Under the pieces are notes generated by a model that saw only the letters and a program-made list of their open reading frames with translations, had not been told where the DNA came from and made no database searches. Position numbers and translations under genes: made by a program. Source: Uliginosibacterium flavum (lineage in GTDB: Bacteria > Pseudomonadota > Gammaproteobacteria > Burkholderiales > Rhodocyclaceae). Taken from it: a stretch of 64,000 bases of DNA. Positions 54,865 through 63,718 of the stretch are shown here, in pieces. Where the stretch lies: positions 124,001 to 188,000 of the forward strand of contig NZ_JBEWZI010000004.1 in the NCBI RefSeq assembly GCF_040566545.1. The letters run 5' to 3'. The first letter of the stretch is position 1. Each line of letters opens with the position of its first letter.

Positions 54865-55481
54865 TACAGCAAGCTACCCAGCGTCAGCACAAACAGACAA
54901 AGAAGCAATACCCGATCAATCCACGACAATTCATGAACTGGCCACACCTCCTCCTCCAGCACCGTCGCTTCTTGAAGTGCAGCATCAAGACAGTGGCGCC
55001 ACTCGAGATCCCGCCGCTCGACATAATCAAGCACCAAGCGCAAACGCACCGCAAACCGCTCCGGCGAGAACCCCAGAACGCGCAAGGGCCGCAGCAAGAT
55101 GTACAGACTGTTGACCCACGCCTCGATTGAAAGATAGTGCAGCATCAGGGCCACGACAGACACCACGGCCAGCAAGCGCAGAACAGGATCCTGAACCGCT
55201 TGCACACCATCCCAGGTCGGGCTGAAAGCCCCCAACCCCGGAAGCATCAAGATGCCGGGCGTTTGCCAAGCAAACAGGATCAACAAGGCCAGAAAAATAT
55301 AACGCATCCGGCGCACGATACGCAGCCAGCCCTGAGCACATCCCAGCAGCCCCAGCAAGACGAGTGATCCCGCCCACCACGGCAGCACAGCCGGACTGAT
55401 CGACTGCAGTCGTGCGATCAAAAAAAAACCGGCCGTCACGAAGACGGCCGGATGAATGCTGTTCAACATCGCTTTCAGCAT
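54864..55481 (-). CDS. CbiQ/EcfT-like integral membrane protein
   Basis: 205 residues from the ATG at 55481, which has GAGGG 6 bases upstream. Five or so membrane helices, then LYILLRPLRVLGFSPERFAV and RLRLVLDYVE, which resemble the coupling-helix region of CbiQ/EcfT transmembrane proteins of energy-coupling-factor transporters. No ATPase or substrate-binding partner is encoded nearby, so its transport role is doubtful. A strong intrinsic terminator (55420-55451) lies inside codons 12-22, which makes expression from the fimV transcript unusual. Later in-frame starts (TTG at 55421, or a GTG shortly after) would place the gene outside the terminator but lack good ribosome sites. Confidence 0.65.
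   Translation of the reverse strand: MLKAMLNSIHPAVFVTAGFFLIARLQSISPAVLPWWAGSLVLLGLLGCAQGWLRIVRRMRYIFLALLILFAWQTPGILMLPGLGAFSPTWDGVQAVQDPVLRLLAVVSVVALMLHYLSIEAWVNSLYILLRPLRVLGFSPERFAVRLRLVLDYVERRDLEWRHCLDAALQEATVLEEEVWPVHELSWIDRVLLLCLFVLTLGSLL
55420..55451 (-). terminator. Strong intrinsic terminator after fimV, inside the next reading frame
   Basis: Perfect 9-bp stem CCGGCCGTC / GACGGCCGG with a 5-base loop, followed on the minus strand by nine T. It lies 70-100 bases after the fimV stop. It overlaps codons 12-22 of the CbiQ-like gene, so ribosomes on that gene would disturb the hairpin. Confidence 0.85.
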
Positions 55482-55519
55482 CAAGTGCCCTCAAGCAGCA
55501 GAATGACTTTCAAAGCATC

Positions 55520-58500
55520 TTAGCCAATCCGGCCGAGCATGGTCTTGGCTTGATCTTTCTGGAAATCAGCACCGTCGGAAATCACCTCTTCCAGCAATTC
55601 CCGTGCGCCTTCCATATCGCCCATCTCTTCGTAAGCCTTGGCCAATTCAAGCTTGGTCGAAACCTCATCATTCACATCAATATTGTCCTGAATCGGCTCA
55701 ACTGCTGCTGGTTTTGCCGCAGCCGGAACCGGCGGACGAACGATTGTAGTGACCGGCTCCGCAGTGCCTGTTGTACGCAGATTCACACTGGACAAATCAA
55801 GCGCAGGCTTCTCGGCTTCATCACCCAGCTCGAAATCAAAATCAAGCAGGCTGCCTTCGAAATTCGTCTTTTCGAGATCCACTTCAGACAGGACGTCGCG
55901 ACCACCATCGGTCTCAATGCCGATATCAAACTCGGTATCGACGGACGACATTCGCTGAGGAGCATCCACACCCGCAGTTGTAATGGATTCGATTTCATCA
56001 TCCAGTCCGATATCGAACTCCAGTGGTGCGCCATCCTCCACAATCGACGGTTGTGTAGCAACCGCTTCGTCCATCGTTGACAGCAAGTCATCTTCACGCG
56101 TTTCAATCTGTGTCGGCTGATCTTCTGTCGAAGGCGCATCCAGATCCAGATTGAAATCCAAATTGAGCGCTTCCGGCATTGCCGCAACTACCGGAGCCGC
56201 CTCAGGCAACACCGGCACAGACCCCGCATCATTCGTAAATTGACCGATCTCACCGGGAACAGTCCAAGTCGCGCGAACTTGCGAAATATTATTAGTACCA
56301 AAACTAACCGCGGGAGCACTTTCCTCCGGCAGTTCAACGGCACTTGCAGAAACAACTTCTTCGAACGGCTTCTGAGCACCTGAGACGCTTGATTTGTACA
56401 AGGGATTATTGGGATCAAGCTTGATACCGATTACGGCAGCCTTGCTCCAGTCGTCACCCGCGCCACCGGTCTGAGTGTACAAATCAGTTGCAATATTTTC
56501 GAACTGCTTCAGCGAACGGCGCTGCGCGTAGATTTCAAGCAACTTCACATATACCGCTGTGCGTGACGGGTCAGATTTCAACGCATCAAGCAGAATTTCC
56601 TCGGCCTGAGCATCACGGCCGTAAGCCATGTATACATCGGCTTCTGCGACGGGATCGACGCCTTCATCAGAATCAATCGCCGACATCCCGGATTGACTGA
56701 AATCCGTGTGCAACAAGCTGGTTCCGCCGGTGTCCACTGTCTGGCCACCGGCGTTACCAAAAACTGAGTTTGGGCTCGTCGTCGATGACTCGGTCATTTG
56801 GGTATTGCCAGACCCCGCAGCAGCTTGCTTGCGCCGCTGCTTGACAACTACATAGCCCACACCGAGGCCCACAACACCCAAGCCAAGCAAAGCCGCCCAG
56901 ATATTGCTGAACAAACCCTCTTCTTCGACGGGATCCGGTGCCACCGCAACTGGCTTTGGCGCTTCCACCACCACCGCACTTGCCTCAGCAACGGGAGCCA
57001 TCGCAGGCGACTGCTCAACGACCGGAGATGCTTCAGCAACAGGAGCCGACATCACGTCAGTTGACTGGCTGGCTGCCATTGCGGCAGCTTTATCAGCCTC
57101 CGCCTTATCAGCCGCAGCCTTGTCAGCGATCAGCTTGTCTGCTGCAGCTTTATCCGCAGCCAACTGGTCTGCTTTAGCCCGATCCGCAGCAACTTTTTCT
57201 GCCGCGATTTTTTCTTGTTCCAAACGCTTTTTCTCGAGTTTTTCTTTCTCGACGCGCTCCTTCTCAAACTTTGCCTGCTCGGCCTTATCGGCTTTTTCTT
57301 TTGCAAGCCGCTCTTTTTCCGCTTTGGCCTTCTCAGCCTTGGTCATCACAGCCGAAGATTTGTCGCTCTCGGCTTTCTGGGCACGAGCTTCAGCAGCCTT
57401 TGCAGCCGTCTGCGCATCAGCCAAACCTTTGTTCTTCATATCAATGAGCTTTTGCTGCTCCTTGATATTGGCCTCGAGTTGAGCCACGCGCGAATTAGCC
57501 TCTTTCAAAGCTTTTTCACGTGAAGAAATTTCATCCTGCAAAGACCGAATCCGCGCCTTGGCTGCAGCATCGGTTGCAGCCCCAGCCTTGCCGGCTTCAG
57601 CAGAAGTAACCTTGACCTTGTCTTTGGTTTGCTGAGTGGCAGCGACTCGTTCTTCTACCTTCGGTGCGATCTTGCCCGAAGCGCCTTGACCCGCAGCGAC
57701 ATCTTTCGCCGGAGCAGCCACAGCGGCGGAAGCTACTGTCTGACGGTATTCTTCAAAATTAGATGCCTTCAGAATGATCTGACGCGCCTCGCCCTTATTG
57801 ATCTGGGCAACTTCACCTGCTTGCGGCACATTAAGAATACGGCCAGCACGCAAACGATTAATATTGCCGCCGATAAAGGCATCCGAATTAGCACGATACA
57901 AGGCAGCGATCATCTGCTCCTGTGTCACCTCGCCGGAATTGAGTTCGGCGGCGATTTTCGAAAGATTGTCACCACGCTGAACGGTGTAATCACCACGCTC
58001 AGCCTGCACCGAAGGCTTTCCGCGCTCAATTGGCGCAGGAACAGGAGCCACATCAGGCTTGCTTGGAGCGACGACTACAGCAGCGGCCGGCTGAGGCTTG
58101 GACTCCTGCGGGCGGGATTCAACTCTGGACTCAAGGGGACGAGAAACTGGCTGCGCGGCCGCAACAACTGGCTTGGCGCCAGAGATATCAGCAGGATCCA
58201 GCAGGAAAGTGTATTCCCGCTGCAGGCGACCACCCGCCCAGTTCAAATCGATCAACAAATCAACAAAAGGCTCACCGAAAGGCTTGTCAGATACGATCTT
58301 GACGATCGCACCAGAGCCGCGCCGCTCAATCGACATCTTCACACCACTCATGGTGCCCAAATATTCGATATTGGCGCGCTTATAGGCTTCCGGCGAAGCC
58401 ATTCGGGCAACCATATTATCGAGCTCATCAGGCGAGGCGTTTAGCTCAACCTCCGCGCGCAATGGTTGGCCCAGCGTGCTGATGACATTGATACGGCCAA

Positions 58501-58579
58501 GCCCGGCAGCGCCAGCACTCCCGCAAAAAGCCAACATCATCGCTGCAACAAGGGTGTTACGAATCATCGGAGTTTTCAT
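55520..58579 (-). CDS. fimV: FimV/HubP-like pole-organising protein
   Basis: 1,019 residues. Large membrane protein that organises the cell pole and promotes type IV pilus secretin assembly in relatives. Signal peptide about 1-24; conserved N-terminal FimV domain (GLGRINVISTLGQPLRAEVE); LysM peptidoglycan-binding domain about 196-250 (YTVQRGDNLSKIAAELNSGE); Lys/Ala/Glu-rich coiled coil about 335-500; membrane helix near 565-585 (NIWAALLGLGVVGLGVGYVV); acidic cytoplasmic tail; C-terminal FimV TPR motif (KLELAKAYEEMGDMEGAREL). The coiled coil contains many short KA(D/E)K(A/L)AA-type repeats. Confidence 0.95.
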   Translation of the reverse strand: MKTPMIRNTLVAAMMLAFCGSAGAAGLGRINVISTLGQPLRAEVELNASPDELDNMVARMASPEAYKRANIEYLGTMSGVKMSIERRGSGAIVKIVSDKPFGEPFVDLLIDLNWAGGRLQREYTFLLDPADISGAKPVVAAAQPVSRPLESRVESRPQESKPQPAAAVVVAPSKPDVAPVPAPIERGKPSVQAERGDYTVQRGDNLSKIAAELNSGEVTQEQMIAALYRANSDAFIGGNINRLRAGRILNVPQAGEVAQINKGEARQIILKASNFEEYRQTVASAAVAAPAKDVAAGQGASGKIAPKVEERVAATQQTKDKVKVTSAEAGKAGAATDAAAKARIRSLQDEISSREKALKEANSRVAQLEANIKEQQKLIDMKNKGLADAQTAAKAAEARAQKAESDKSSAVMTKAEKAKAEKERLAKEKADKAEQAKFEKERVEKEKLEKKRLEQEKIAAEKVAADRAKADQLAADKAAADKLIADKAAADKAEADKAAAMAASQSTDVMSAPVAEASPVVEQSPAMAPVAEASAVVVEAPKPVAVAPDPVEEEGLFSNIWAALLGLGVVGLGVGYVVVKQRRKQAAAGSGNTQMTESSTTSPNSVFGNAGGQTVDTGGTSLLHTDFSQSGMSAIDSDEGVDPVAEADVYMAYGRDAQAEEILLDALKSDPSRTAVYVKLLEIYAQRRSLKQFENIATDLYTQTGGAGDDWSKAAVIGIKLDPNNPLYKSSVSGAQKPFEEVVSASAVELPEESAPAVSFGTNNISQVRATWTVPGEIGQFTNDAGSVPVLPEAAPVVAAMPEALNLDFNLDLDAPSTEDQPTQIETREDDLLSTMDEAVATQPSIVEDGAPLEFDIGLDDEIESITTAGVDAPQRMSSVDTEFDIGIETDGGRDVLSEVDLEKTNFEGSLLDFDFELGDEAEKPALDLSSVNLRTTGTAEPVTTIVRPPVPAAAKPAAVEPIQDNIDVNDEVSTKLELAKAYEEMGDMEGARELLEEVISDGADFQKDQAKTMLGRIG

Positions 58580-58887
58580 AATCGGTTACGCGCGGTGCAT
58601 GTTGTAGGCCACCGTCTCTTAGGGTTAGAGATGTAAGATCAAAATAACATCAATGAGTTATGGCTGCAAGCTAACCTAATACCTGAGTATCAGCAATACA
58701 ACACCACACCCTTTGACTCACACTGAAAACCAACACGCCAGCGCCAAAGACAAATTCAAGGAATGCATTATGTCGAAAAATTGAATTTCGGCGGGCCGAA
58801 GCATCCGACGCCGCCGAAACAAAGCCCTTACAGATCAAATCATTAGCTTGCAAGGGCGTACATCACACTCAAGCATGAACAAAGCCT
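58580..58887. other. Intergenic region before fimV
   Basis: 308 bases between the asd stop and the fimV start, both on the minus strand, with an AT-rich stretch (58620-58760) unlike its surroundings. It probably holds the fimV promoter; a weak candidate is TTGCAG, 17 bases, TATTTT near 58640-58668 on the minus strand. No gene is supported. Confidence 0.5.
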
Positions 58888-60012
58888 TCAAGCTTCCAGC
58901 AAAATCCGCAACATGCGCCGCAAAGGCTCGGCAGCACCCCACAGCAACTGATCGCCAACCGTAAAAGCGGCAAGGTATTCGCCGCCCATCGCCATCTTGT
59001 GAAGGCGACCAACGGGCACATGTAAATGCCCGGTTACAGCGTTCGGGGCCAATTCACGCTCACTACGTTCACGCTCATTCGGTACCACCCGCACCCAGTC
59101 ATTCGCCTTGGCAATGATCTCGCTGATTTCATCCAGCGGCACATCCTGACGCAACTTGATGGTCAATGCTTGACTATGGCAACGCATCGCACCGATACGC
59201 ACGCACAAGCCATCAATCGGCACACTGCCTTGGGTGCGGAATGCCGGCTTGCCAAGAATCTTGTTGCACTCGGCGCCACCCTTCCACTCTTCCTTGCTCT
59301 GGCCGTTTTCATACGGCACATCGATCCAGGGAATCAAGCTGCCAGCCAGCGGCACACCGCGGAAGTTCTGCACAGGCATGACTGGCGAGCGCATGGTTTC
59401 GGCGACCTTGCGATCAATATCCAGAATAGCCGAAGCAGGATCAGCCAACAGATCCGCCACCGATGCGTGAATCGTGCCCATCTGCGCGATCAGCTCGCGC
59501 ATGTTCTGCGCACCTGCACCGGACGCGGCTTGATAGGTCATCGAAGTGGCCCACTCAATCATGTCGTTCTGGAACAGCCCGCCCAGCGCCATCAGCATCA
59601 GGCTAACCGTGCAGTTGCCGCCGACATAATTCTTGACACCCTTGACCAATCCATCCTGGATCACGTTCTTGTTAACCGGATCAAGAATGATGATCGCTTC
59701 GTCCTTCATGCGCAGGCTCGATGCCGCGTCAATCCAGTAGCCATTCCAGCCAGCCGCGCGCAGTTGCGGGAAGACTTCGTTGGTGTAGTCACCGCCCTGA
59801 CAGGTGATGATCACATCCATCTTCGCCAGATCGGCGATGGACTTGGCATCCTTCAGCGCCACGCCACCGCTTTCAGCCGGGCCAGCACCGCCCGCATTCG
59901 AGGTGGTGAAGAACACCGGCTCGATCAGGGCGAAATCGTTTTCTTCGCGCATGCGTTGCATGAGCACCGAGCCGACCATGCCGCGCCAGCCTACCAATCC
60001 AACTTTCTTCAT
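58888..60012 (-). CDS. asd: Aspartate-semialdehyde dehydrogenase
   Basis: 374 residues. NADPH-dependent branch-point enzyme for lysine, threonine, methionine and diaminopimelate synthesis. NADP site VGLVGWRGMVGSVLM (residues 4-18), catalytic Cys134 in GGNCTVSLML, QAASGAGAQNMREL and the His-containing IGAMRCHSQALTIKL. It matches the Gram-negative (E. coli type) class with its longer sequence. AAAGGT precedes the ATG. A threonine-rich short reading frame and stem lie in its 355-base leader. Confidence 0.98.
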   Translation of the reverse strand: MKKVGLVGWRGMVGSVLMQRMREENDFALIEPVFFTTSNAGGAGPAESGGVALKDAKSIADLAKMDVIITCQGGDYTNEVFPQLRAAGWNGYWIDAASSLRMKDEAIIILDPVNKNVIQDGLVKGVKNYVGGNCTVSLMLMALGGLFQNDMIEWATSMTYQAASGAGAQNMRELIAQMGTIHASVADLLADPASAILDIDRKVAETMRSPVMPVQNFRGVPLAGSLIPWIDVPYENGQSKEEWKGGAECNKILGKPAFRTQGSVPIDGLCVRIGAMRCHSQALTIKLRQDVPLDEISEIIAKANDWVRVVPNERERSERELAPNAVTGHLHVPVGRLHKMAMGGEYLAAFTVGDQLLWGAAEPLRRMLRILLEA

Positions 60013-60047
60013 CGTGATTACCTTTTGCCTGAACTGCCTCCGCTCGC

Positions 60048-60099
60048 TTTAGCCTGTCTCCGCCACCGCGGAGACACATAGCGGCGTGACAGGGCTAAA
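60048..60099 (-). promoter_or_regulatory. Possible attenuator-type RNA structure before asd
   Basis: On the minus strand the inner hairpin TGTCTCCGC / GCGGAGACA (60055-60063 with 60068-60076) has a 4-base loop. An outer stem pairs TTTAGCC (60099-60093) with GGCTAAA (60054-60048), stacking on the inner hairpin with a 16-base bulge. The 5' strand of the outer stem contains the stop codon of the threonine-rich leader, so a ribosome stalled near its end would prevent the outer stem. No U-run follows, so classical transcription termination is not shown. Confidence 0.45.
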
Positions 60100-60211
60100 C
60101 CGTGGTGGTTTTTTTGGTCGTGGTGGTGACGGTCGTGGCAACGGACACGCGAGCGAAAGCCTCTGCAACGCAGAAAGCTTCCAGCCCGAATGTGTTTTGT
60201 GTCAGTTGCAT
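60095..60211 (-). CDS. Putative Thr/Lys/Val-rich leader peptide of asd
   Basis: 38 codons starting MQLTQNTFGLEAFC and ending ATTVTTTTKKTTTV before TAG. Nine of the last 13 residues are Thr, with two Lys and two Val. This resembles the ThrL-type leader peptides that control amino-acid operons, and the downstream gene asd makes the precursor of threonine and lysine. It ends 82 bases before the asd start, with stem-forming sequence between. The ribosome site is weak (GGAA 5 bases upstream). Its expression is not proven. Confidence 0.5.
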   Translation of the reverse strand: MQLTQNTFGLEAFCVAEAFARVSVATTVTTTTKKTTTV

Positions 60212-60367
60212 CACGTTTCCGTTCTTAAAACCTATCCATAATCTTACTGCGAAGCCGTAATCGGGGCTCATGTGCTGCTCGAAATCCTCATGTATTTGAA
60301 TACACTCCGGTTTCTGTGCTGCTCTTCGCCCCGCTAACGGCCTCTCGCTACAGATTCTGAACAGGTT

Positions 60368-61429
60368 TTACAGCGCTGCGATGACCGCGTCGCCCATTTC
60401 GCGCGTACCGACGCGCTTGGTGCCTTCTTCCCAGATATCGCCGGTGCGCAGGCCTGCAGCCAGCACCTTCTTCACCGCAGCTTCGATACGGGTCGCAGCC
60501 GCTTCATTAGCGAAACTGTAACGCAGCATCATGGCCGCCGACAAGATGGTCGCAAGCGGATTGGCTACGCCCTTGCCGGCGATGTCCGGTGCAGAACCGT
60601 GACACGGCTCGTACATACCCTTGTTGTTCTCGTCCAGCGAAGCGGACGGCAGCATGCCGATCGAGCCCGTCAGCATCGAAGCTTCATCCGACAGGATGTC
60701 GCCGAAGATGTTGCCGGTCACCATCACGTCAAACTGCTTCGGTGCGCGCACCAGCTGCATCGCGGCGTTATCCACCAGCATGTGGCTCAGCGCCACGTCC
60801 GGGTACTCGGACGAGATTTCAATCATCACATCGCGCCACAGCTGGGTGGTTTCCAGCACGTTCATCTTGTCGACCGAGCACAGCTTCTTGTTGCGCTTCT
60901 GGGCGGACTTGAACGCGACATGGCCGATGCGGCGGATTTCGTCTTCGTTGTAAATCATGGTGTTGCGACCGACGCGCTTGCCATCTTCCACGCTGATGCC
61001 ACGCGGCTCGCCGAAGTAGATATCGCCAGTCAGCTCACGCACGATCAGGATATCCAGACCTGACACCACTTCAGGCTTCAACGAAGACGCATTCGCCAGC
61101 TCGGGATACAGAACAGCCGGACGCAGGTTGGCGAACAGGTTCAGATCCTTGCGGATGCCGAGCAGGCCGCGCTCCGGGCGCTGCGGACGCGGCAGCACAT
61201 CCCACTTCGGGCCGCCCACGGCGCCGAGCAGCACGGCATCAGCCGCGCGCGCCAGCTTCTGGGTGGCTTCCGGATAGGGCGAGCCGGTGGAATCCACCGC
61301 GCAGCCGCCCAGTTCGGCGTATTCCAGCTCCATCTTGAGGCCGTCGCTGTTCAGCACATCCAGCACGCGCACCGCTTCAGCGATGATCTCGACACCAATG
61401 CCGTCACCCGGCAAAACACAGATTTTCAT
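60368..61429 (-). CDS. leuB: 3-isopropylmalate dehydrogenase
   Basis: 353 residues from the ATG at 61429 (MKICVLPGDGIGVEI, with AAGGAA upstream); an in-frame extension to 61561 would run into leuD and is rejected. Leucine pathway, NAD- and Mg-dependent oxidative decarboxylation. Motifs: GAVGGPKWD, REL TGDIYFGEPRG (substrate loop), VDNAAMQLV, and the metal/NAD site TGNIFGDILSDEASML followed by GSAPDIAGKGVANP. Confidence 0.98.
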   Translation of the reverse strand: MKICVLPGDGIGVEIIAEAVRVLDVLNSDGLKMELEYAELGGCAVDSTGSPYPEATQKLARAADAVLLGAVGGPKWDVLPRPQRPERGLLGIRKDLNLFANLRPAVLYPELANASSLKPEVVSGLDILIVRELTGDIYFGEPRGISVEDGKRVGRNTMIYNEDEIRRIGHVAFKSAQKRNKKLCSVDKMNVLETTQLWRDVMIEISSEYPDVALSHMLVDNAAMQLVRAPKQFDVMVTGNIFGDILSDEASMLTGSIGMLPSASLDENNKGMYEPCHGSAPDIAGKGVANPLATILSAAMMLRYSFANEAAATRIEAAVKKVLAAGLRTGDIWEEGTKRVGTREMGDAVIAAL

Positions 61430-61453
61430 TTCATTTCCTTTGCATGAACAAAG

Positions 61454-61469
61454 GCCGGCATCAGCCGGC
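61454..61469 (-). terminator. Small hairpin between leuD and leuB
   Basis: GCCGGC / GCCGGC, a 6-bp stem with loop TGAT, followed by CTTTGTT on the minus strand in the 64-base gap. At most a partial terminator or processing site. Confidence 0.3.
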
Positions 61470-61493
61470 ACTTCGTATTTCGGTATGGGTTGA

Positions 61494-62135
61494 TCAGGCG
61501 TTGAAGAGCCAGGGCTGAGTCGCCTTGTGCTTGGCTTCGAAAGCCTTGATTTCGTCAGCATGCACCAGCGTCAGGCCGATTTCATCCAGACCGTTGAGCA
61601 TGCAGTGCTTGCGATGCTCGGTGATATCGAACTTGAAGCTGAAGCCACTCGGCGTCGTCACGGTCTGCGCCTCCAGATCCACATTCAGCTTATAGCCTTC
61701 AGTCGCTTCGCATTCCTTGAACAGGCGATCCACGATCTCGCTGGAGGCCACGATCGGCAGCACGCCGTTCTTGTAGCTGTTGCTGAAGAAGATATCGGCA
61801 AACGACGGCGCAATCATCACGCGGAAGCCAAAGTCTTCGATGGCCCAGGGCGCATGTTCGCGCGATGAGCCACAGCCGAAATTGTCGCGGGCCAGCAGCA
61901 CTTGCGCGCCCTGATAACGCGGCTGATTCAGCACGAAATCCGGATTCTTCGGACGATTCGTGCAGTCCATGCCCGGCTCGCCGTAGTTCGTATAGCGCAT
62001 CTCATCAAACAGATAGGGGCCGAAACCGCTGCGCTTGATCGACTTGAGAAACTGCTTCGGAATGATCGCGTCGGTATCGACGTTGGCGCGATCCAGCGGG
62101 CACGCAAGCCCGTTGATTTGGGTAAAGGCTTTCAT
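61494..62135 (-). CDS. leuD: 3-isopropylmalate dehydratase small subunit
   Basis: 213 residues. Swivelling subunit of isopropylmalate isomerase, partner of LeuC. It begins MKAFTQINGLACPLDRANVD (NVDTDAIIPKQFL motif), with the active-site segment ARDNFGCGSSREHAPWAI and the usual C-terminal helix. It starts 11 bases after leuC; the entericidin gene often found between leuC and leuD in betaproteobacteria is absent. Confidence 0.98.
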   Translation of the reverse strand: MKAFTQINGLACPLDRANVDTDAIIPKQFLKSIKRSGFGPYLFDEMRYTNYGEPGMDCTNRPKNPDFVLNQPRYQGAQVLLARDNFGCGSSREHAPWAIEDFGFRVMIAPSFADIFFSNSYKNGVLPIVASSEIVDRLFKECEATEGYKLNVDLEAQTVTTPSGFSFKFDITEHRKHCMLNGLDEIGLTLVHADEIKAFEAKHKATQPWLFNA

Positions 62136-62146
62136 ATTCTCTCTCC

Positions 62147-63550
62147 TCAGGCCTGGCGGATATCGACAAAGTGACCGGCGATGGCTGCGGCTGCGGCCAT
62201 GGCGGGGCTCACCAGATGGGTACGACCGCCGGGGCCTTGGCGACCTTCGAAGTTACGGTTCGAGGTCGAGGCACAACGCTCGCCGGCACTCAGACGATCC
62301 GCGTTCATGGCCAGACACATCGAGCAACCCGGCTCGCGCCATTCAAAACCGGCTTCAGTGAAGATCTTGTCCAGACCCTCTTCTTCCGCCTGACGTTTGA
62401 CGATGCCGGAACCCGGCACGACGATGGCCAGCGTGATATTGCCGGCAACCTTCTTGCCCTTGGCGACCACCGCAGCAGCGCGCAAGTCTTCGATACGGCT
62501 GTTGGTGCAGGAGCCGATGAACACCTTGTCGATCTGGATATCCGTGATCGGCATGTCGGCTTGCAGGCCCATGTATTGCAGGGCGCGCTCGATGCCGGCA
62601 CGCTTGACCGGATCAGCCTCGTTGGCCGGATTCGGCACACGGCCGCCCACCGCCAACACCTGCTCGGGCGACGTGCCCCAGGTGACTTGCGGCTCGATCT
62701 CTTCAGCCTTCATTTCAACGACGGCGTCGAAAGTCGCATCGGCGTCGGAATGCAGCGTCTTCCAGTACGCGACGGCATTGTCCCAGTCCGCGCCCTTCGG
62801 TGCGTACAGACGACCTTCCAGATACGCCACGGTCGTTTCATCGGCAGCGATGATGCCAGCGCGCGCACCGGCTTCAATCGCCAGATTGCATACGGTCATG
62901 CGGCCTTCCATCGACAGACCCTTGATCGCCGAACCAGCGAACTCGATGCAGTAGCCCGTACCGCCAGCGGTGCCGATCTTGCCGATGATGGCCAGCGCCA
63001 CATCCTTGGCCGTTACACCCAAACCCAATTGACCTTCAACCTTCACCAACATGGCCTTGGACTTCTTCTGGATCAGCGTTTGCGTGGCCAGCACGTGCTC
63101 GACTTCCGAGGTGCCGATGCCGTGCGCCAAGGCGCCGAAAGCGCCGTGGGTCGCCGTGTGGCTGTCGCCGCACACCACCGTCATGCCCGGCAGCGTCGCG
63201 CCGTTTTCCGGGGCGATCACGTGGATGATGCCCTGGTTCTTGTGCTTGAACGGGAAGTAGATCAGCGAGCCGAATTCCTTGATGTTCGCGTCCAGCGTAT
63301 CGACTTGCAGCTTCGAAACCGGATCTTCGATATCGCGATCCCAGTGATTCGTCGGCGTGTTGTGATCCGGCACGGCCACGATCGAAGTGCTGCGCCAGGC
63401 CTTGCGGTTGGCCAGACGCAGGCCTTCAAAGGCTTGCGGGCTGGTCACTTCATGCATCAGGTGACGGTCGATATAAAGAAGACAGGTACCGTCCTCTTCC
63501 TGACGGACAACGTGGGAATCCCACAACTTGTCGTAAAGGGTCTGAGCCAT
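62147..63550 (-). CDS. leuC: 3-isopropylmalate dehydratase large subunit
   Basis: 467 residues. 4Fe-4S aconitase-type enzyme converting 2- to 3-isopropylmalate in leucine synthesis. Cluster ligands are the Cys in IGSCTNSR (near 347) and both Cys in PGCSMCLAMN (near 407 and 410). Substrate motif VVCGDSHTATHGAFGALAHG. It is the first gene of leuC-leuD-leuB(-asd) on the minus strand, with AAGGAGTAA 8 bases upstream of the ATG. Confidence 0.98.
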   Translation of the reverse strand: MAQTLYDKLWDSHVVRQEEDGTCLLYIDRHLMHEVTSPQAFEGLRLANRKAWRSTSIVAVPDHNTPTNHWDRDIEDPVSKLQVDTLDANIKEFGSLIYFPFKHKNQGIIHVIAPENGATLPGMTVVCGDSHTATHGAFGALAHGIGTSEVEHVLATQTLIQKKSKAMLVKVEGQLGLGVTAKDVALAIIGKIGTAGGTGYCIEFAGSAIKGLSMEGRMTVCNLAIEAGARAGIIAADETTVAYLEGRLYAPKGADWDNAVAYWKTLHSDADATFDAVVEMKAEEIEPQVTWGTSPEQVLAVGGRVPNPANEADPVKRAGIERALQYMGLQADMPITDIQIDKVFIGSCTNSRIEDLRAAAVVAKGKKVAGNITLAIVVPGSGIVKRQAEEEGLDKIFTEAGFEWREPGCSMCLAMNADRLSAGERCASTSNRNFEGRQGPGGRTHLVSPAMAAAAAIAGHFVDIRQA

Positions 63551-63630
63551 GCGCGATTACTCCTTGCCTGAGCGCTGAAAAGCCAGCGCGGATCTGGGTT
63601 CCGCAGCACTTGCCACGGTTTGTGGAGCGG

Positions 63631-63659
63631 ATACTAGCCCTGTGCCTATACCCGAACAA
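63631..63659 (-). promoter_or_regulatory. Putative leuC promoter
   Basis: On the minus strand TTGTTC (63659-63654), a 17-base spacer and TAGTAT (63636-63631), about 80 bases before the leuC start in the 168-base divergent region. A 10-base palindrome ATACTAGTAT lies just upstream (63671-63680). Hexamer matches are only moderate. Confidence 0.35.
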
Positions 63660-63718
63660 GGCAAGCACTTATACTAGTATCAACACTAACAGGATCCTTC
63701 CATTCGAAAGGACACATC

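Noticed and set aside
61430..61561. N-terminal extension of LeuB by 44 codons
   Set aside because: The extension would overlap the end of leuD and shows no conserved sequence; MKICVLPGDGIG with AAGGAA upstream is the normal start.
62171..63571. Plus-strand open frame of 466 codons opposite leuC
   Set aside because: leuC on the other strand has all cluster and substrate motifs; the opposite frame shows no protein features.
63551..63718. Leucine-rich leader peptide upstream of leuC
   Set aside because: No short frame with a run of Leu codons was found on the minus strand.
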